A stretch of DNA of 64,000 nucleotides from Thalassia testudinum (lineage: Eukaryota > Streptophyta > Magnoliopsida > Alismatales > Hydrocharitaceae). Location: the NCBI GenBank assembly GCA_037157565.1, contig JAZHRO010000022.1, positions 6,014,001 to 6,078,000 of the forward strand. The letters are read 5' to 3'. Position 1 is the stretch's first letter, and the number at the start of each line of letters is the position of its first letter. Shown here one piece after another: positions 20,554-32,447 of this stretch. Under the pieces are notes generated by a model. The model did no database searches. It was not told the DNA's origin and saw only the letters and a list, made by a program, of their open reading frames with translations. The position numbers and the translations under genes are program-made.

Positions 20554-22205
20554 AATTGTGCATCAAAATTCACAGCCCTCGCTACCAAGGACAATGAACC
20601 AAAATAATACCTAATATAAAAATTGGGCGTGAAACATTCACTTGATAAAAGTCCAACCAAATGAGTTCAAAACAATCGCACTGCATCGAATTCAATCTAA
20701 ATCAACTCAGTTCCATCAATCAAATCCAAATTAAATGTAATTGCCTTGAAAATCACTTGATCAACAATTGAAATCAAATTTGATAAAATGGATGAAAACA
20801 ACTCAATTCAAGCCAAGAGGAGGGCTTTTGTGAACATGTGAACTAAATGGGAAGCTCTCAAGATGAATCTAGCACACCATGAGGCTTGGAATCTACTAAG
20901 CTTTAGGTCTTATGGCAGCAATGGCAAAGGGGTGATCCAATGATCAAAATGACGAGGGAATTAAGAGAAGGTGATTGCGGAGTGATGAGGGAGATTAATG
21001 GAGTGCTGCAAGGATGTGAATTAGCTTCTCTAATCAGAATTGATCAGAGATGCCTAATCGAGGGAAACTAAATCTAACTCTAATCTACTCCTAAGCTAAG
21101 TAATCAATTGATAAATTCTAATCTAATCAAATCAATCTAAGCTAGAAAGAAATAAATCTAATCTAATAAGGATGTAAATCTATCTATGAAAGAGATTAAA
21201 ATCTAATCTAAAGGAGGAATGGGATCTCAGGGAAACCACAGCTAGTGGCTGTGGCGGTGAAGGAGGAAGAACTCTCCAGTGATGAAGAATCCATTAATGG
21301 GACTCCTGGGACATCCCCTGGAGTTACGAGATCCAACTCAACGTGGAAGAAGGGAGTAGGGAACCCACCTTTGTCACAAGCGACGATAAGTGAGGTAGGA
21401 GAACTGGAGGGGAGGAATGATCAACCCAAGGAAGTAGGAGATGAGTCGATGGCTTGTGCAAGGGTCAAGGTAGGTCCTTAAATAGGTGCAAGGGAGCTCA
21501 AGTGACCGGATTAGTGAGTGATGGACTAAGGGCATCAACGGTCCTCAAAAGGTTTGAAGCGCACGGGAAGGATTAGAGCAAACTCTGACCGCATGATGTG
21601 ACCTAGAAAAAGGCACGAAAGTGGTGAAACTAGCTCCAGCAGATTGGAGCTAGATCCATCATTGGATCAAAGAGAAAGAGAATGGATGGCTGAGGGTGGT
21701 CGTGTTCTTCAGACAAGAACTCGCAAAGAGCAAGTCAGTTGGTGCATTTGCACCACATGCCCTTTGTGAAATGGTATGCAAATTATAGGTAAACCCATAA
21801 GTGACTAGGAATCATTACCAAGAGGTCCTTGAATTTACAAATAAGTCCATGGAAAGTTTTGACTTAATGAAACGTGAAGGGTATGTTAAATATGAAGGAC
21901 CTAAATGTAATGCATCAAGTCCAAGGTCATAGTGAAGTCAAAACGCAATGTAATTTTTATGGCATGTGATTTGAACATCTTAGAACATTGCAACCATTAA
22001 TTTGTGAATTTGTGCTCATTTGGTGTTCAGTTAGCATTTGAATCAACCATTTACATACTTAAGTATAGAATCTCTCAAAAGTGACCTAATTATACATTTT
22101 TAACATAGAATTTACTTAACCCTTTTATTGTGTTAATTGGTAGTGTTTTAACCTCACTTCTAGCTTAACTTGGGCATTTTATCTATGATGAGCCACACCT
22201 CATCA
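20420..22205 (-). repeat. Athila-like LTR (minus orientation, left end approximate)
   Basis: The right end at 22205, read on the minus strand, starts TGATGAG-GTGTGG-CTCATCA, the same terminal hairpin form as E1 and E2 LTRs. A minus-strand TATA-like TATTTAAGG lies near 21480. A retroviral-type protease fragment adjoins on the internal side (22206-22460). No second LTR is visible to fix the left end. The ORF 21245-21481 falls in the expected transcribed part and is not supported as a gene. Confidence 0.45.
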
Positions 22206-22460
22206 ATCCTCAAAAAAATCATCATCACAGAATCTCTTGGAAGCTTTCAAAATATCCAAGGTAATAGTATGGCCATCGCAAGTAATGTCCATTTTGCCTA
22301 AATGACAGTCAATATTAGCTTTTGCAGTGGCCAGAAAAGGCCATCCCAGGATGATAGGGGCATTAATCAGTGTTTCAGGTACCTCAATGTCAAGGACCAG
22401 AAAGTCTACAGGAAATACACAGTTCTGGACCTTAACTGAAATGACCCTTAACCAGAATCC
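22206..22460 (-). pseudogene. Ty3-gypsy (Athila-type) protease fragment
   Basis: On the minus strand the translation reads FPVDFLVLDIEVPE...PIILGWPFLATAKANIDC, matching the C-terminal half of the Athila protease and the E2 copy at about 53830-53960. The catalytic DLGAS part is missing. The fragment directly abuts an LTR, so the pol genes that normally follow are deleted. Confidence 0.7.
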
Positions 22461-23933
22461 TCGCTGATTTCTCAGACTTTTAGGGCATTTCCCATAATTT
22501 TTAACCCCCTAGTTCTTGCTCTATGGACCCTTGTGGAAAAGCAAACCCATTGGGGTACCAATTCCACAATTTTTCCCACCTAAAACCCTACCCAACCCCA
22601 CCATAACCCCTCCCCCATCGTAAACCCTACCTTCCCACACCACCACCTCACCTTGGGTGACGTTCCCTAGACACCATTTCCCCACCTTCTGCGAGCAAGA
22701 GAGGGACGAGAGGGAGAGGAGGCACCGCGTGGGAGGGGAGGGGAGGAGTTCACGATTGAGCTCACAAGCTGCGCGGGGTGGAGGTTGAGCGGCGAGGGCA
22801 TACAGGCGACTGCGGCCACCACCGTGCTAGAGGCAGGAGCTGCTGCTCCACGAACTGAGGCGGAGCGACGTCGCAGATGCTGCTGCGTGAGGGTGGGATT
22901 GCAGCAGCTCGCCGCAAAGTCGGCGAGGCAGGGCGAAGCTCTGAACGTGGTGGGCAGACCGAGGGTTTGCGGCATGGAGTCATGTTTGCGCTGCAGACGA
23001 CTCTGCGCAGGAGCTGGTCTGCTGTAAGAGAACGAGGAAGACACTCATTGTAGACATTCGAGTGGCATTCCAGACGTCCGGGTGGTGTTCCAAACAGTAG
23101 CGACACTCACTAGACACCTGAAGAAGAGAGGTGGGGTTTTCGCACCATTAAGGCATCTTAGAAATACCTAAGACGTCTAATTTAAGAGGCAAGCAGGCAG
23201 TTTGCTCTGACTGCCTATAAGTATCTAATTTCGTGATTTCAAGTTGACTTTGGGTAAAATCACTGATTGAAAAACTTATATTTTTTTTCCTTTTAAAGGA
23301 CTCTAAATCTGATCATGTGGCAGGTGTCTTGGGGGAAATTTATAGCTCGCAGGTGTAAACATATATACACTAAATAGTACATAGACTGCCTTTTCCCATC
23401 TATTTTAGTGTTGACACCTGCAAACTGTCGGTAATGTTATTTTGTTGCCTTTTCCCATCTCTCTGACATAATCTTTATTCAGTTTTTTCCTTTCGTTTTT
23501 ACTGTCCACGACAATTTCCCCTCCCATTCTCTCTCTCTCTCCGTCTCTCTGCGCCAAGATTTGTCATTGTGAAATGGTGGCAAATACGTAACGGTAAAAT
23601 TTAACAATTTTTCCTTAAAGTAGAATATTACATTTTCGAAACATCTGTCCCCCTCAAAAGGTTTTTTTTTGTGGGAAACTACTTACGAATAGAAGAAGGA
23701 TAATCGAACTTCTATACCGCCGTGCTGCAAGGGAGTCGGTCGATCCACTTGTCAAACCCTCTCTTTTCGACTCCCATTATACTAAGAGAGCCTGACTTTT
23801 CTCTTACATCTTTTTCCCATGTATATATAATGGCCTTCCATGTAAATCTCCCACGTTTAATATAGGGAAGCGTCCAAGACGGACCAAAAGTGCAAGAAAA
23901 AAATTACCTGTTCTTCGAAAAAGATAAGAAGAA
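22461..23933. other. unassigned region
   Basis: 22670-23050 is GC-rich with overlapping ORFs on both strands and no recognisable domain; one reading (22667-23044, minus) is Ser/Pro/Arg-rich low complexity. The remainder is AT-rich with a CT microsatellite near 23530. I see no gene. Confidence 0.4.
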
Positions 23934-24810
23934 GATGCTACATGTATACCCATGGTGTGGGTTAGAAAACTTAATGGTTGATGTAAAAATTGATGTATAG
24001 TATTGTAAATATAATTTATATTTGATATTTTTTTTTATATAAAAGAAGTAATTATATATGGTGGGATCAATCATTATTAAAATAATAATAAATCACTTTT
24101 GTACTGATGTAAATCATTTAAACTACTTTCGGAATCACTTTGCACTAGTATAATCTTACTTTACACTGGTACAAAATCATTTTCCACTTTTGAAATAATT
24201 TTACACTTGTGTAAAATGATTCCAAAGGTGATTTGAGTAGTTTACATCAATGCAATCTTACTTTACATCAGTGTAATCTTACTTTATATTGATGTAACGA
24301 AGTTCAAAGTAAGATTGTACCAGTATAAAATTAAATTCCAAGTGTTTCTTCACATATGACAAGTGATTTTTCACTTAAAAGGTGATTTTTCACCTTAAGG
24401 TTTATGATTTAATATTTAATGTTTAAACCCTTAATCCTAAATCCTAAACTGTAAGGTGAAAAATCACATTTCAAGTAAAAAATCATTTTTCATATATAAA
24501 TTATTTTCTATAAATCAAAACCTTAATTCCTAAACCCTAAATCCTAATCTCATATATCAAAATCACTTTACACAAGTAAAATCACTTTTGAAATAATTTT
24601 ACACTGGTGTAATGCCAGCAAAATGACAACATGTTCTTTTGACATGGTGGATCCCATCACCATTTGTTATGTGTTGTGATTCTTTGGATTGCGGTTGGAC
24701 CAACCACGTAACAAAATTGAACCTACATTTACAATGTAAATCACAAGAATAAGATCCACAATTTTTCTTACATCATTTTTTACATCACTATTTACGTTTC
24801 CTGCATCTTA
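23934..24810. mobile_element. foldback (long inverted-repeat) non-autonomous element
   Basis: The ends are AAGATGC (23934) and GCATCTT (24804-24810). Inside, GATGTAAAAATTGATGTA near 23980 pairs with a near-perfect complement around 24772-24790. GGTGGGATC (24060) pairs with GGATCCCATC (about 24650). A second strong hairpin of GTGATTTTTCAC-type arms lies at about 24360-24500. There is no coding frame. It resembles a MITE or foldback transposon. Flanking duplication is not evident. Confidence 0.5.
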
Positions 24811-26344
24811 ACTATATCTATTTGAAGTTCAAATAAAAGGATCCTTTCTCGAAGCAGCTGTCTATAATTTGGAAAATCCTTAAATTAGCACTTGCCTCTT
24901 ACAAGAATCCAACTTATTTGAATACCTAATAAATTCTTACTGCATCCGATGATAAACAAAAAGGCATTTTAGAACATTTTATTTGATATTTGATATTAAT
25001 TTAAGTAAATTTCAATAATATTCTTCCTATCATAACTTCATAGAATTATTCGGAGGCAAAGGCAATCCAAGAAGTATTTCACAGAATTGTTATGTTGGAT
25101 TTCCTGAAATCGCTATTTCCCCTTATGTTCAAAAAGCAATTTCATATGCAATGCCTGGTTCTTAAACCAAATTAGTATTTGGACCAGTAATTGCATTTTT
25201 TTTTCAAGTTACAAGCTTTGTTTCTGTCTTGAAGATAAACAGAACAAAAATCTAGAAGGTCACTTGCAGAATCCCATCAAGGCTTTCCTCCGCTACAAAA
25301 TCCTGGGTTTGATTTATTAGTTCTAAACTAAACTACGATTGATAGTCACCACCAGACTGTAAGATACTATTACTTCATAAAAAATATTTCTAAAAAGTAA
25401 TAATGACGGATAAAAAATAAATCGCCTATAAACAATAATATTGCCCCATGTGAGCTTCGGAAGTAGAGAACAAAGTCGTCGGAAGAATCTAATATCATTT
25501 AAATTTCCATTATTTCCTGTTGCAATAGCCTGCTACGTACTTAAGGTGGCAAGACTTTGGATCTAACATCTTGGGTTGTTATGGAGATCTGTATCCTGCT
25601 ATTCCTTCGATTCTTTTAGGCAATGCAAAAGAAGGATTACTGGTACTTATCCTGCAAACAAAGATCCCAGCAGCATAAAGGCGTTGGCACACTCATGTTA
25701 CCAAGATGAGAGATCTTACCGATCATAAAGAGGATCTTTATTCACGAGAATGTATGACTGCCTTCACATGTCAATCTCTAATATTTAGCTCTAGTTCACA
25801 AGAAACAATACAATTTTTGACGCACGATATATAAGTTTCAGGAAATTGTTATTGATTTTAAATCCAAAATAGATTTAAAATGCTCTCGTGGACATTTGAT
25901 ATTGCGAACCGGTCGACCATCCACAAAAAGGTTGAAGCTGTAGTCCTTCCTATTGCACCCTCTCCTACTGCATCAACCGGCTACTGCGGTAGTGACTACT
26001 AGTGTATCCATTGAATGTGTTCTTGAGATCCAACTCAGATTTCAAGGAGACCTCACCTCGATTTGTGAAAAGGATCACGACTCTTTGGTAGAATTTTTCT
26101 TTCATAACATGAGGGTCTCGTCTGTCTATCAAGGAGGAGCAAGTAAGGTTCTCTCAAAACTTATTTGAAGAGGTATGATCATATGAAATGTTGCACCACA
26201 CTACCTTAAAGATATAATTCCTCTACTCATTGGATCCAAGAGAAAACCACTTCCTCTTATGTGATTCCAATCTTAGGTGGTTTGTTTTCATTTTACTTGA
26301 TTGCTTTCTAGCATTGATTCGATTGATTTATGAAAAATTTTAAA
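24811..26344. other. unassigned AT-rich region
   Basis: No convincing coding, RNA or repeat structure was seen. The ORF at 25953-26168 (71 codons) has no recognisable domain. Confidence 0.4.
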
Positions 26345-26770
26345 ACACTCATTTCTCTTTTTTTTTTTAAAGGAAATTTCATTAATATAGGGAAGTTCCC
26401 AATACAAAAGGACGCACCCAATCGGGAAGAAAGAGAAGAAATGCCTGATGCCCTTGCGAAGAGGGGTAGGTTACGTCCCATAGAAATAGGGGAAAGTCAA
26501 AGCTCAGAAAATAATACAAGAAATAACGAAGAAAAGAAAAAAGAAAAAGTATCTCAAGATCGGTAATCGGACAACCTCTCGGAGGAGGTTGACCTTATAC
26601 TCACAGATACGGTAAAGCGCCAACGAGATAAACTCGAAGATAACACTAATGAGAAATCGAGTATAACGACCTGAGGGTCGAAATCGGCCACTACATGAGT
26701 CAGTAAACTCTGCCATAAAAAGCGTGGGGTCACGTGATCCCCAATAAAACAAACAACACTAGAAAAAAGA
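26345..26770 (-). mobile_element. possible poly(A)-tailed retroposon 3' end
   Basis: A run of T at about 26349-26360 reads as a poly(A) tail on the minus strand. It is preceded on that strand by CTATATTAATGAAATTTCC. The minus ORF 26504-26752 could be a C-terminal remnant of a LINE, but no RT or nuclease motif is visible. A SINE or processed transcript is also possible. Confidence 0.3.
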
Positions 26771-26779
26771 AAAAAGAAT

Positions 26780-27500
26780 GGAACAAACCATCTACAAACA
26801 AGCAACAACAATCAAACAATGCCACACGAATAGCATGCAAAATGGGACAAACCAACACCACACAGTGACACCCAACCAAGCAAGAAAAACCCCTTGCTCA
26901 CATCAGCTGACCCATCGCAGCGTCTGCTGTCACCACACCCATGTTCAACCGCTACACGTCGTGCATGTTGCTCTTGTAGCAGATGGAGGATTTCGGAGGG
27001 AGGAGAGGGAGAGTTGATCGGAGGGGGCTCTGATCAACCCCAATCGACTGATCAAAGCTCCGCACGATCGCCTGGAGACTTTTCACGAGTGAAGATAGCG
27101 GGGGGAGGGGAAACGGAGAGAGCGAACTCTCCATTTCTTGTTTCTTATGCTTTCACGATGACAAAAGGTTATTACAAATAATTCCCTTCATGTCTAGCCA
27201 ATGGAGGTTGTGGCCTTTATATAAAGAAGAGAGCTCAATCCAAATAGGCACCCAAAAGCCTAAGGTAGGCATCCAAATGAATAATGGCATTATATTTTGT
27301 GATTGAAGGTACAAAAGCCCATAAAACATACGTTCTATAAATTTTGGAGATAATATGAGTTTTTGTAATTTTCGTCAATAAGATTTAAAAAAAAAGTTAT
27401 GGGATTGATTTAGATGACAACCCATGCAAAGAATAATCAAAATAACATGAATTTCAACAAAAAAAAAAAAAGGGGGGCCAACTATCAACTTGCAGCGCCT
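26780..27500 (-). repeat. possible LTR fragment (minus orientation)
   Basis: A good minus-strand TATA box (TTATATAAAGG, about 27214-27226) is followed on the minus strand by an untranslated-looking stretch. There are poly-A and poly-G runs at about 27461-27477. No terminal repeat partner or target duplication is seen, so the assignment rests on promoter-like layout only. Nothing is recognised in 27500-27850. Confidence 0.25.
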
Positions 27501-27855
27501 GACAGATTTGGGCACCTAGGCATTAAGTTTAGGTATCCAAACTGAGCTTTCATGGCTGTTTCGAATAGAGGTGTCACCTCTTGTTATCCTTTAGGTTAGT
27601 TTAGGACGTGAATTAACTAATTTGAATTCATAGAGTTATAATAGGGATTAATTTTTATTTTTATTTACTTGCAAATAAGGGTTAACCACTATTTGTATTT
27701 ACAAAATTGGGGTTACGAATAAAGGTTATCTTATAACTTAAAAGATGATTGTTTACTTAGGAATGGAATTAGAATGAGGGATAAGGTGTCAAAAGATATG
27801 TTTACCCTTGAAATGGTAGATAAGTTAATTGAGCTAACATTTTTTATATAGATAT

Positions 27856-29601
27856 TGTTGATCATGGGAAGACTACGCTATCGGAGTTGGTTTTTGAAAA
27901 CCTATCGTTGTAGTTCAAGTAGCGAAGAAATCTGTTCAACAAATAAAATTTATACCTAAAAATCTATAAGAAATCCTGGGTCGAACTTAAGGAGGCTACG
28001 TCGATCAAAATTTTCAATTATATTTTTGTGTTTTTGTTTAGAGGGCGAAATAATCACAATGAGATGGAATCAATATAGATAATAAGAGAGAGAGAGAGAG
28101 GGAACATTCACTTGATATTGCAAAATATTTTTACAACTAAGAAAGTGAGAAAAGATTACACTAGAAAGCGAAAAAAGATTACAACTAGGAAGAAGGAAAA
28201 TTCTACTCTAAAAAGCAGGAAAAACAATGGGAGAGAGAAGTTATCCTCCTCGATGATCGCTTGGAGGACGAGTCGGACGAGACAACGCCTGGAAGACGAG
28301 GAACGGAGCAGGAAGAAGGAGGTCGAAGCAGGAGGAATGGGAACAAGGCAGCACGTCGTCATCGTCACAGGATTTGCTTCCAGAATGGGGGCGAAAACTT
28401 GATTTTAGCTCTTGAGGAGCATCCCGGGTGTGGGGCAAGCTTCTCTTAAGCTTTGGAGAGGGAGAGAAGAGAAGGAAGGGATGAGAAATCCATATAGAGG
28501 GGATCTCCTTTTATAATTGCAAGGAGTGGGGGCATTTTGGACATTACAACTTGAAAAACATTAATTCAAAACCTTTAGTGATGGATTTATCTATCACTAA
28601 AGGCCTGAACGTGGCCGACATGCCTGCCTCTCGCGCACCCCCTCGCCTTCGCGCCCTTCAACACACGCACACGTTCGCGCACTCTCAACTGTCTGATCAA
28701 GAGATCGGACGGCTTAAGTTGCCTATGCCCACGCTGCGCGCCCGCATGCGATCACACATAAGCGTCGCACGTTTAATCATACGTGAGCGCTATCGCTCAC
28801 TTTCCGCCGCTGGATCTTCATCGCGTGGCTCTAATCGCGCGCTCGCTCGCAGCGAATGCGGGCTCAAATGTGCATCGCGCACTCGCATGGCGCGCTCGAC
28901 CGCTACACTAAGCGGGAGTTTATGTTGCGTGGCATGTTTTGCGCATGACTAATCTCGGCCGTTGGATCTTCATCCAACGGTTGAGATCAAACGTAGCATG
29001 CGCCTTCGGAAGAGGAGGCCGTTGGATGAGCAGTGGCGTGGCACGATCTCGGCCGTTGGATGGGCAACCAACGGCTAAGATTTATCGAGCGGGTGAAGGA
29101 GGGCTGCGGTCGATGTTGGGCGGCTATGATGGCACCACATGGCGCCATCTAGGTCGTCCATCTTCTAAGTGATGTAGATGGTGCCACAAGTGTCGAATTG
29201 GACCAATTTTCACGCTGTTAGGCTGCGATCGTCGATCCGAACCCATCCGTGTGGTCGGATTTGTTATCTGAGGTATGGATTAAAACCATCTTGGCCCTTT
29301 CTCTTTAAGGTTCCTTAGTCTCTATTTCGTGCTACGGATGTCCAATTAGGGCAATCTTGGAGTCGTTGAACTCCAATCCTCTCCCTGATCAGATTCGTAC
29401 GGTTGGATCTTCAATCTGAGGCCCTGAAAAAAGTCGCCCTATCCCTGACCATTAAAAGGAGATAATTACTATACAATTTTTACAACTTGATCTAAATGCA
29501 TGATTATGCATGTTATGCATTACTTGCAATGTATGATGCTAATGTGACACTAAGAACATACATTAATAGATATTTTAGGTTAATCAGATGTATGCACATC
29601 A
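27856..29601 (-). mobile_element. solo LTR with perfect target-site duplication
   Basis: On the minus strand it starts TGATGTGCATACATC and ends ...GATCAACA. It is homologous over its length to the LTR at 61568-63255. It is flanked by GATAT at 27851-27855 and at 29602-29606, a perfect 5-bp duplication, with no internal region. This is the expected product of recombination between the two LTRs of an inserted element. The GC-rich U3 (about 28590-29160) is full of inverted repeats. ORFs 28112-28402, 28551-28952 and 28939-29172 fall inside the LTR and are not supported. Confidence 0.88.
28508..28517 (-). promoter_or_regulatory. TATA box of solo LTR
   Basis: On the minus strand it reads TTATAAAAGG, matching CTATAAAAGG at 62613-62622 in the related LTR. 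Confidence 0.55.
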
Positions 29602-29606
29602 GATAT

Positions 29607-30077
29607 TAATTTACATTGGGTGATATCATGTAGAAAAAAAATGTAGGAACCTATTACTTTCACGTGTTAGATTTAGTATTGTACAATTAATTTGTAAATT
29701 TTAAATAATGTAAAAATTGGACTATGTTAAGGAATAAAATATGTGAACGTGCTCAGTAGTAAACCATGTAACATGCCTCTTCATGGTATCCTTCTCAACA
29801 AGATCTCCATCTGAACACCCCAAAAATATATATCATGGAAATGCCTAGTAACAAGGCAAACAATTTTATAGATGTCTACTCATTAACCATCGCAACCCTC
29901 TCCGTACAATTAACCTTCTTATTTAATTCTTCTATTTTTTGTTCATAAACATGTAATCACTGCTCTAACTCTAGCATCCTCCTTTCCTCCTCTCGGTGCT
30001 TGTAGCAAATTTAATAATACATGCAGGTCATGAATGTTAACTTCAGCTTTTGGGATTTCAATGTTAGCTTGAACTCA
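29607..30077. other. unassigned AT-rich region
   Basis: No feature was recognised. It is the left flank of the Tat insertion. Confidence 0.4.
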
Positions 30078-30082
30078 AGAGG

Positions 30083-30609
30083 TGATGAGGGGAGAAAAAT
30101 CACTCCACGAGTTGGGCTCCGTAGAGGATTAAGCTGTCAGCAAATAGTGGAAACCTAGCACCCCAAGTCAAATCCGCTTACCCAAGCCTATGTACCTGGC
30201 AGAATGGCAGGTTGCTCCAGATCTAGGTGACAACCAACTGACAGGCTGGCCACCACAATCAAGAAGGAATTATGCGAAATACGACACCGACTTATGATCG
30301 CCTGTCGGTTACTACGTGACATGCTATTAATAGCAAAATCCTGAGATTGTGGGAATAGAAAAGAGGTCCGCAACTAAGAGATGTCCACCCTATGAATACT
30401 GGGGATGGACTAACTTTTAGGGGTTAGGCAATCAGATGGAGAGAAAGATACAGAGAGTTTGTACCATTCAACTACTAGTGAAAATTGGGAGTATCATCCT
30501 CCCCCCAGACATACACCTTTTTTTGGTGGACTTGGGTCATCAAACCTCGTGCATGCATTCTCTATGATTATTTGTTGAGTCAAGGTTCCTATTCTAAGGA
30601 CCTCGATCA
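30083..30609 (+). repeat. Tat element 5' LTR
   Basis: It starts TGATGAGGGGAGAAAAATC and ends CTCGATCA. It matches 34115-34639. The TATA position reads TATGAATA (30391), apparently mutated from TATAAATA. Confidence 0.85.
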
Positions 30610-30611
30610 AT

Positions 30612-30630
30612 TGGCGTTGTCTGTGGGAAA
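30612..30630 (+). other. Tat primer-binding site
   Basis: TGGCGTTGTCTGTGGGAAA begins two bases after the LTR. The standard Tat form has GCCG in place of GTTG, so one CpG-type transition is likely. Confidence 0.75.
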
Positions 30631-31513
30631 TGAAGCTTGGTTGTTCAACCATGGCCATTCAGTTGTACCCTGATGCAATTGATAAATTGGTTCACATAGA
30701 GGCCGAGCTCTCTACAGCCGAAGTCCATGAGTTACTCCTCTTGTTGAGGACCAAAGTGGACATTTTCACATGGTCAGCTAATGACCTACCAGGTGTAGAT
30801 CCATCTCTAATCGAGCACCAACTCAATATACAACTAGGCTCTTGAGCAATCAAGCAAGCTCGATGACACAAATCAGCCGAGCAGTGGTAGGCGGCCGCTA
30901 CAGAAGTAGGAAAACTTCTAGAAGCTGGCTTCATCGAGTAGTTCGTTTACCCGAAGTGGCTGTCCAATATTGTGATGGTCAGGAAGTAAATGGAAAGTGG
31001 AGGATGTGTGTGAACTTCACAAATGTAAATGACGCATTCCCAAAGGATGAGTTCCCCCTGTCAAAGATCGATACCCTTTTGGATTCCTGCAGCGAGCAAT
31101 CCCATATGTCTTTCCTCGATGCTTATAGTGGTTATCACTAGATAAGTCTAACTTTGATTGACCGGCCCCATACATCATTTGTAACTGATAGGGGTCTGTT
31201 TCAGTATAGAGTTAAGCCCTTTGGCTTAAAAAACACTAGAGCTACTTATCAGCATCTTGTAAATCTGGTGTTTGCCCATTTAATTGAAAATTCATTTGAA
31301 GTGTATTTTGATGATATGCTTGTCAAAGGGTTAAACTTCTCCCAACACTTAGGGAATTTAACCTACGTATTCCAAGTTTTAATGGACACCCGACTCGGCC
31401 TGAATCCTGAGAAGTGCACATTTGGCATAGCTTTAGGAAAATTCCTTGGTTTCATGGTCTCCGACTGGGGGATAGAAAAAATCACAACAAAATTCAAGCG
31501 ATTATGGCCTTAA
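30630..31513 (+). pseudogene. Tat reverse transcriptase, frameshifted
   Basis: VDIFTWSANDLPGVDPSLIEHQLNI (from about 30756), the Tat RT lead-in, starts only about 140 bp after the primer site. The palm follows in shifting frames; 30842-31141 holds parts of KLLEAGFIE and FLDAYSGYH. 31154-31513 carries TSFVTDRG, KPFGLKN and the catalytic motif YFDD (31304-31315; usual form YVDD or YTDD) plus LGLNPEKCTFG and GKFLGFMVS. Several stops occur. Both catalytic aspartates remain. Confidence 0.75.
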
Positions 31514-31607
31514 CACCCTCGACTAACCTGAAGGGAATCCAATCACTAGTCGACAAGATCGGCCAATTCTTGTCACAATCTTCCAACAAAAGTTTTCCCT
31601 TTCTTGA

Positions 31608-32447
31608 ATGCATCAAAAAGGGGAAAGGGTGTACGCTAATGCATTGGACCCCTCAGTGCTAACAAGCCATCAAGGAGATCAAGAAATCCCTTCAAGAGCC
31701 TCCCATCCCCGCAGCTCCCAGGGGTGGGGAAACCCTGTTTCTCACTTGGAGGCCTCAATAATAGCAATTAGTGCCATCTTTCTATGTGAGCATGATGGTA
31801 TACAGCAGCCAGTGTATTTTGTGAGAAAAACTTACCAAGGGGTAGAAGCAAAGTACACCGTGATTGAAAAACTTGGCCTCGCTTTGGTAACATCCTCTAG
31901 AAAGCTCCGCCTGTACTTTCAGGCCCACACGATAATTGTACTCACAGATTACCCCTTGAGACAGATGCTTGATAGGCTAACTGAGTCAACCAGACAAATG
32001 AAGTGGACCATGGAATTGGCGGAGTTTGATGTAAAGTATCAGCCATGGAAGTCCATTAAAGGCCAAGTCTTGGAGGATTTTTTGGTGGAATTCACAGATC
32101 TCGACCTTCGCACAACTCTGCCAAGGAAGTTGTACATTGATGGGTCCTCCATGATGGCGGGGGTTGGAATCAAAATCGGCCCGAACACCCCTGTTGGCAC
32201 TACTCATAAGCATGCCATCAAGCTAGCCTTTCCTGCCTCCAACAATGTGGCAGAGTACGAGGCCTTATTAGCGGACCTCAGAGTGGCAAAATCCATGGGA
32301 GCCTCATGTTTGGAGGTCCAAATAGACTCACAATTAGTAGCCAACCAGGCTAATGGTGAGTACCAAGCTAAGGACTCTAACATGAGCCTCTACATGGAGC
32401 AAGTGAAAGAAGAGTTAATAAATTTTGTGGCAACCATAGTTAAGTAG
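31608..32447 (+). pseudogene. Tat RNase H plus second archaeal-type RNase H
   Basis: Residues about 70-170 match the RT-linked RNase H (QPVYFVRKTYQGVEAKYT, VLTDYPLRQML, WTMELAEFDVKYQP). From about residue 175 a second RNase H begins with LYIDGSS (Asp 178), NNVAEYEALLADL (acidic residues 216-218) and VQIDSQLVANQ (Asp 240). These give the RNase H acidic residues intact. Two RNase H domains are typical of Tat elements. The 279-codon frame is the longest intact piece of this element. It ends at TAG 32445, where the link to integrase begins. Confidence 0.78.

Noticed and set aside
21245..21481. Acidic 78-codon ORF as a possible host gene
   Set aside because: It lies just past a minus-strand TATA in an LTR-like region and reads on the opposite strand; no family resemblance.
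24420..24560. Interstitial telomere array
   Set aside because: CCCTAAA-like units are few, irregular and embedded in hairpin arms.
25953..26168. 71-codon ORF in unassigned DNA
   Set aside because: No motif, no neighbouring exon or promoter evidence.
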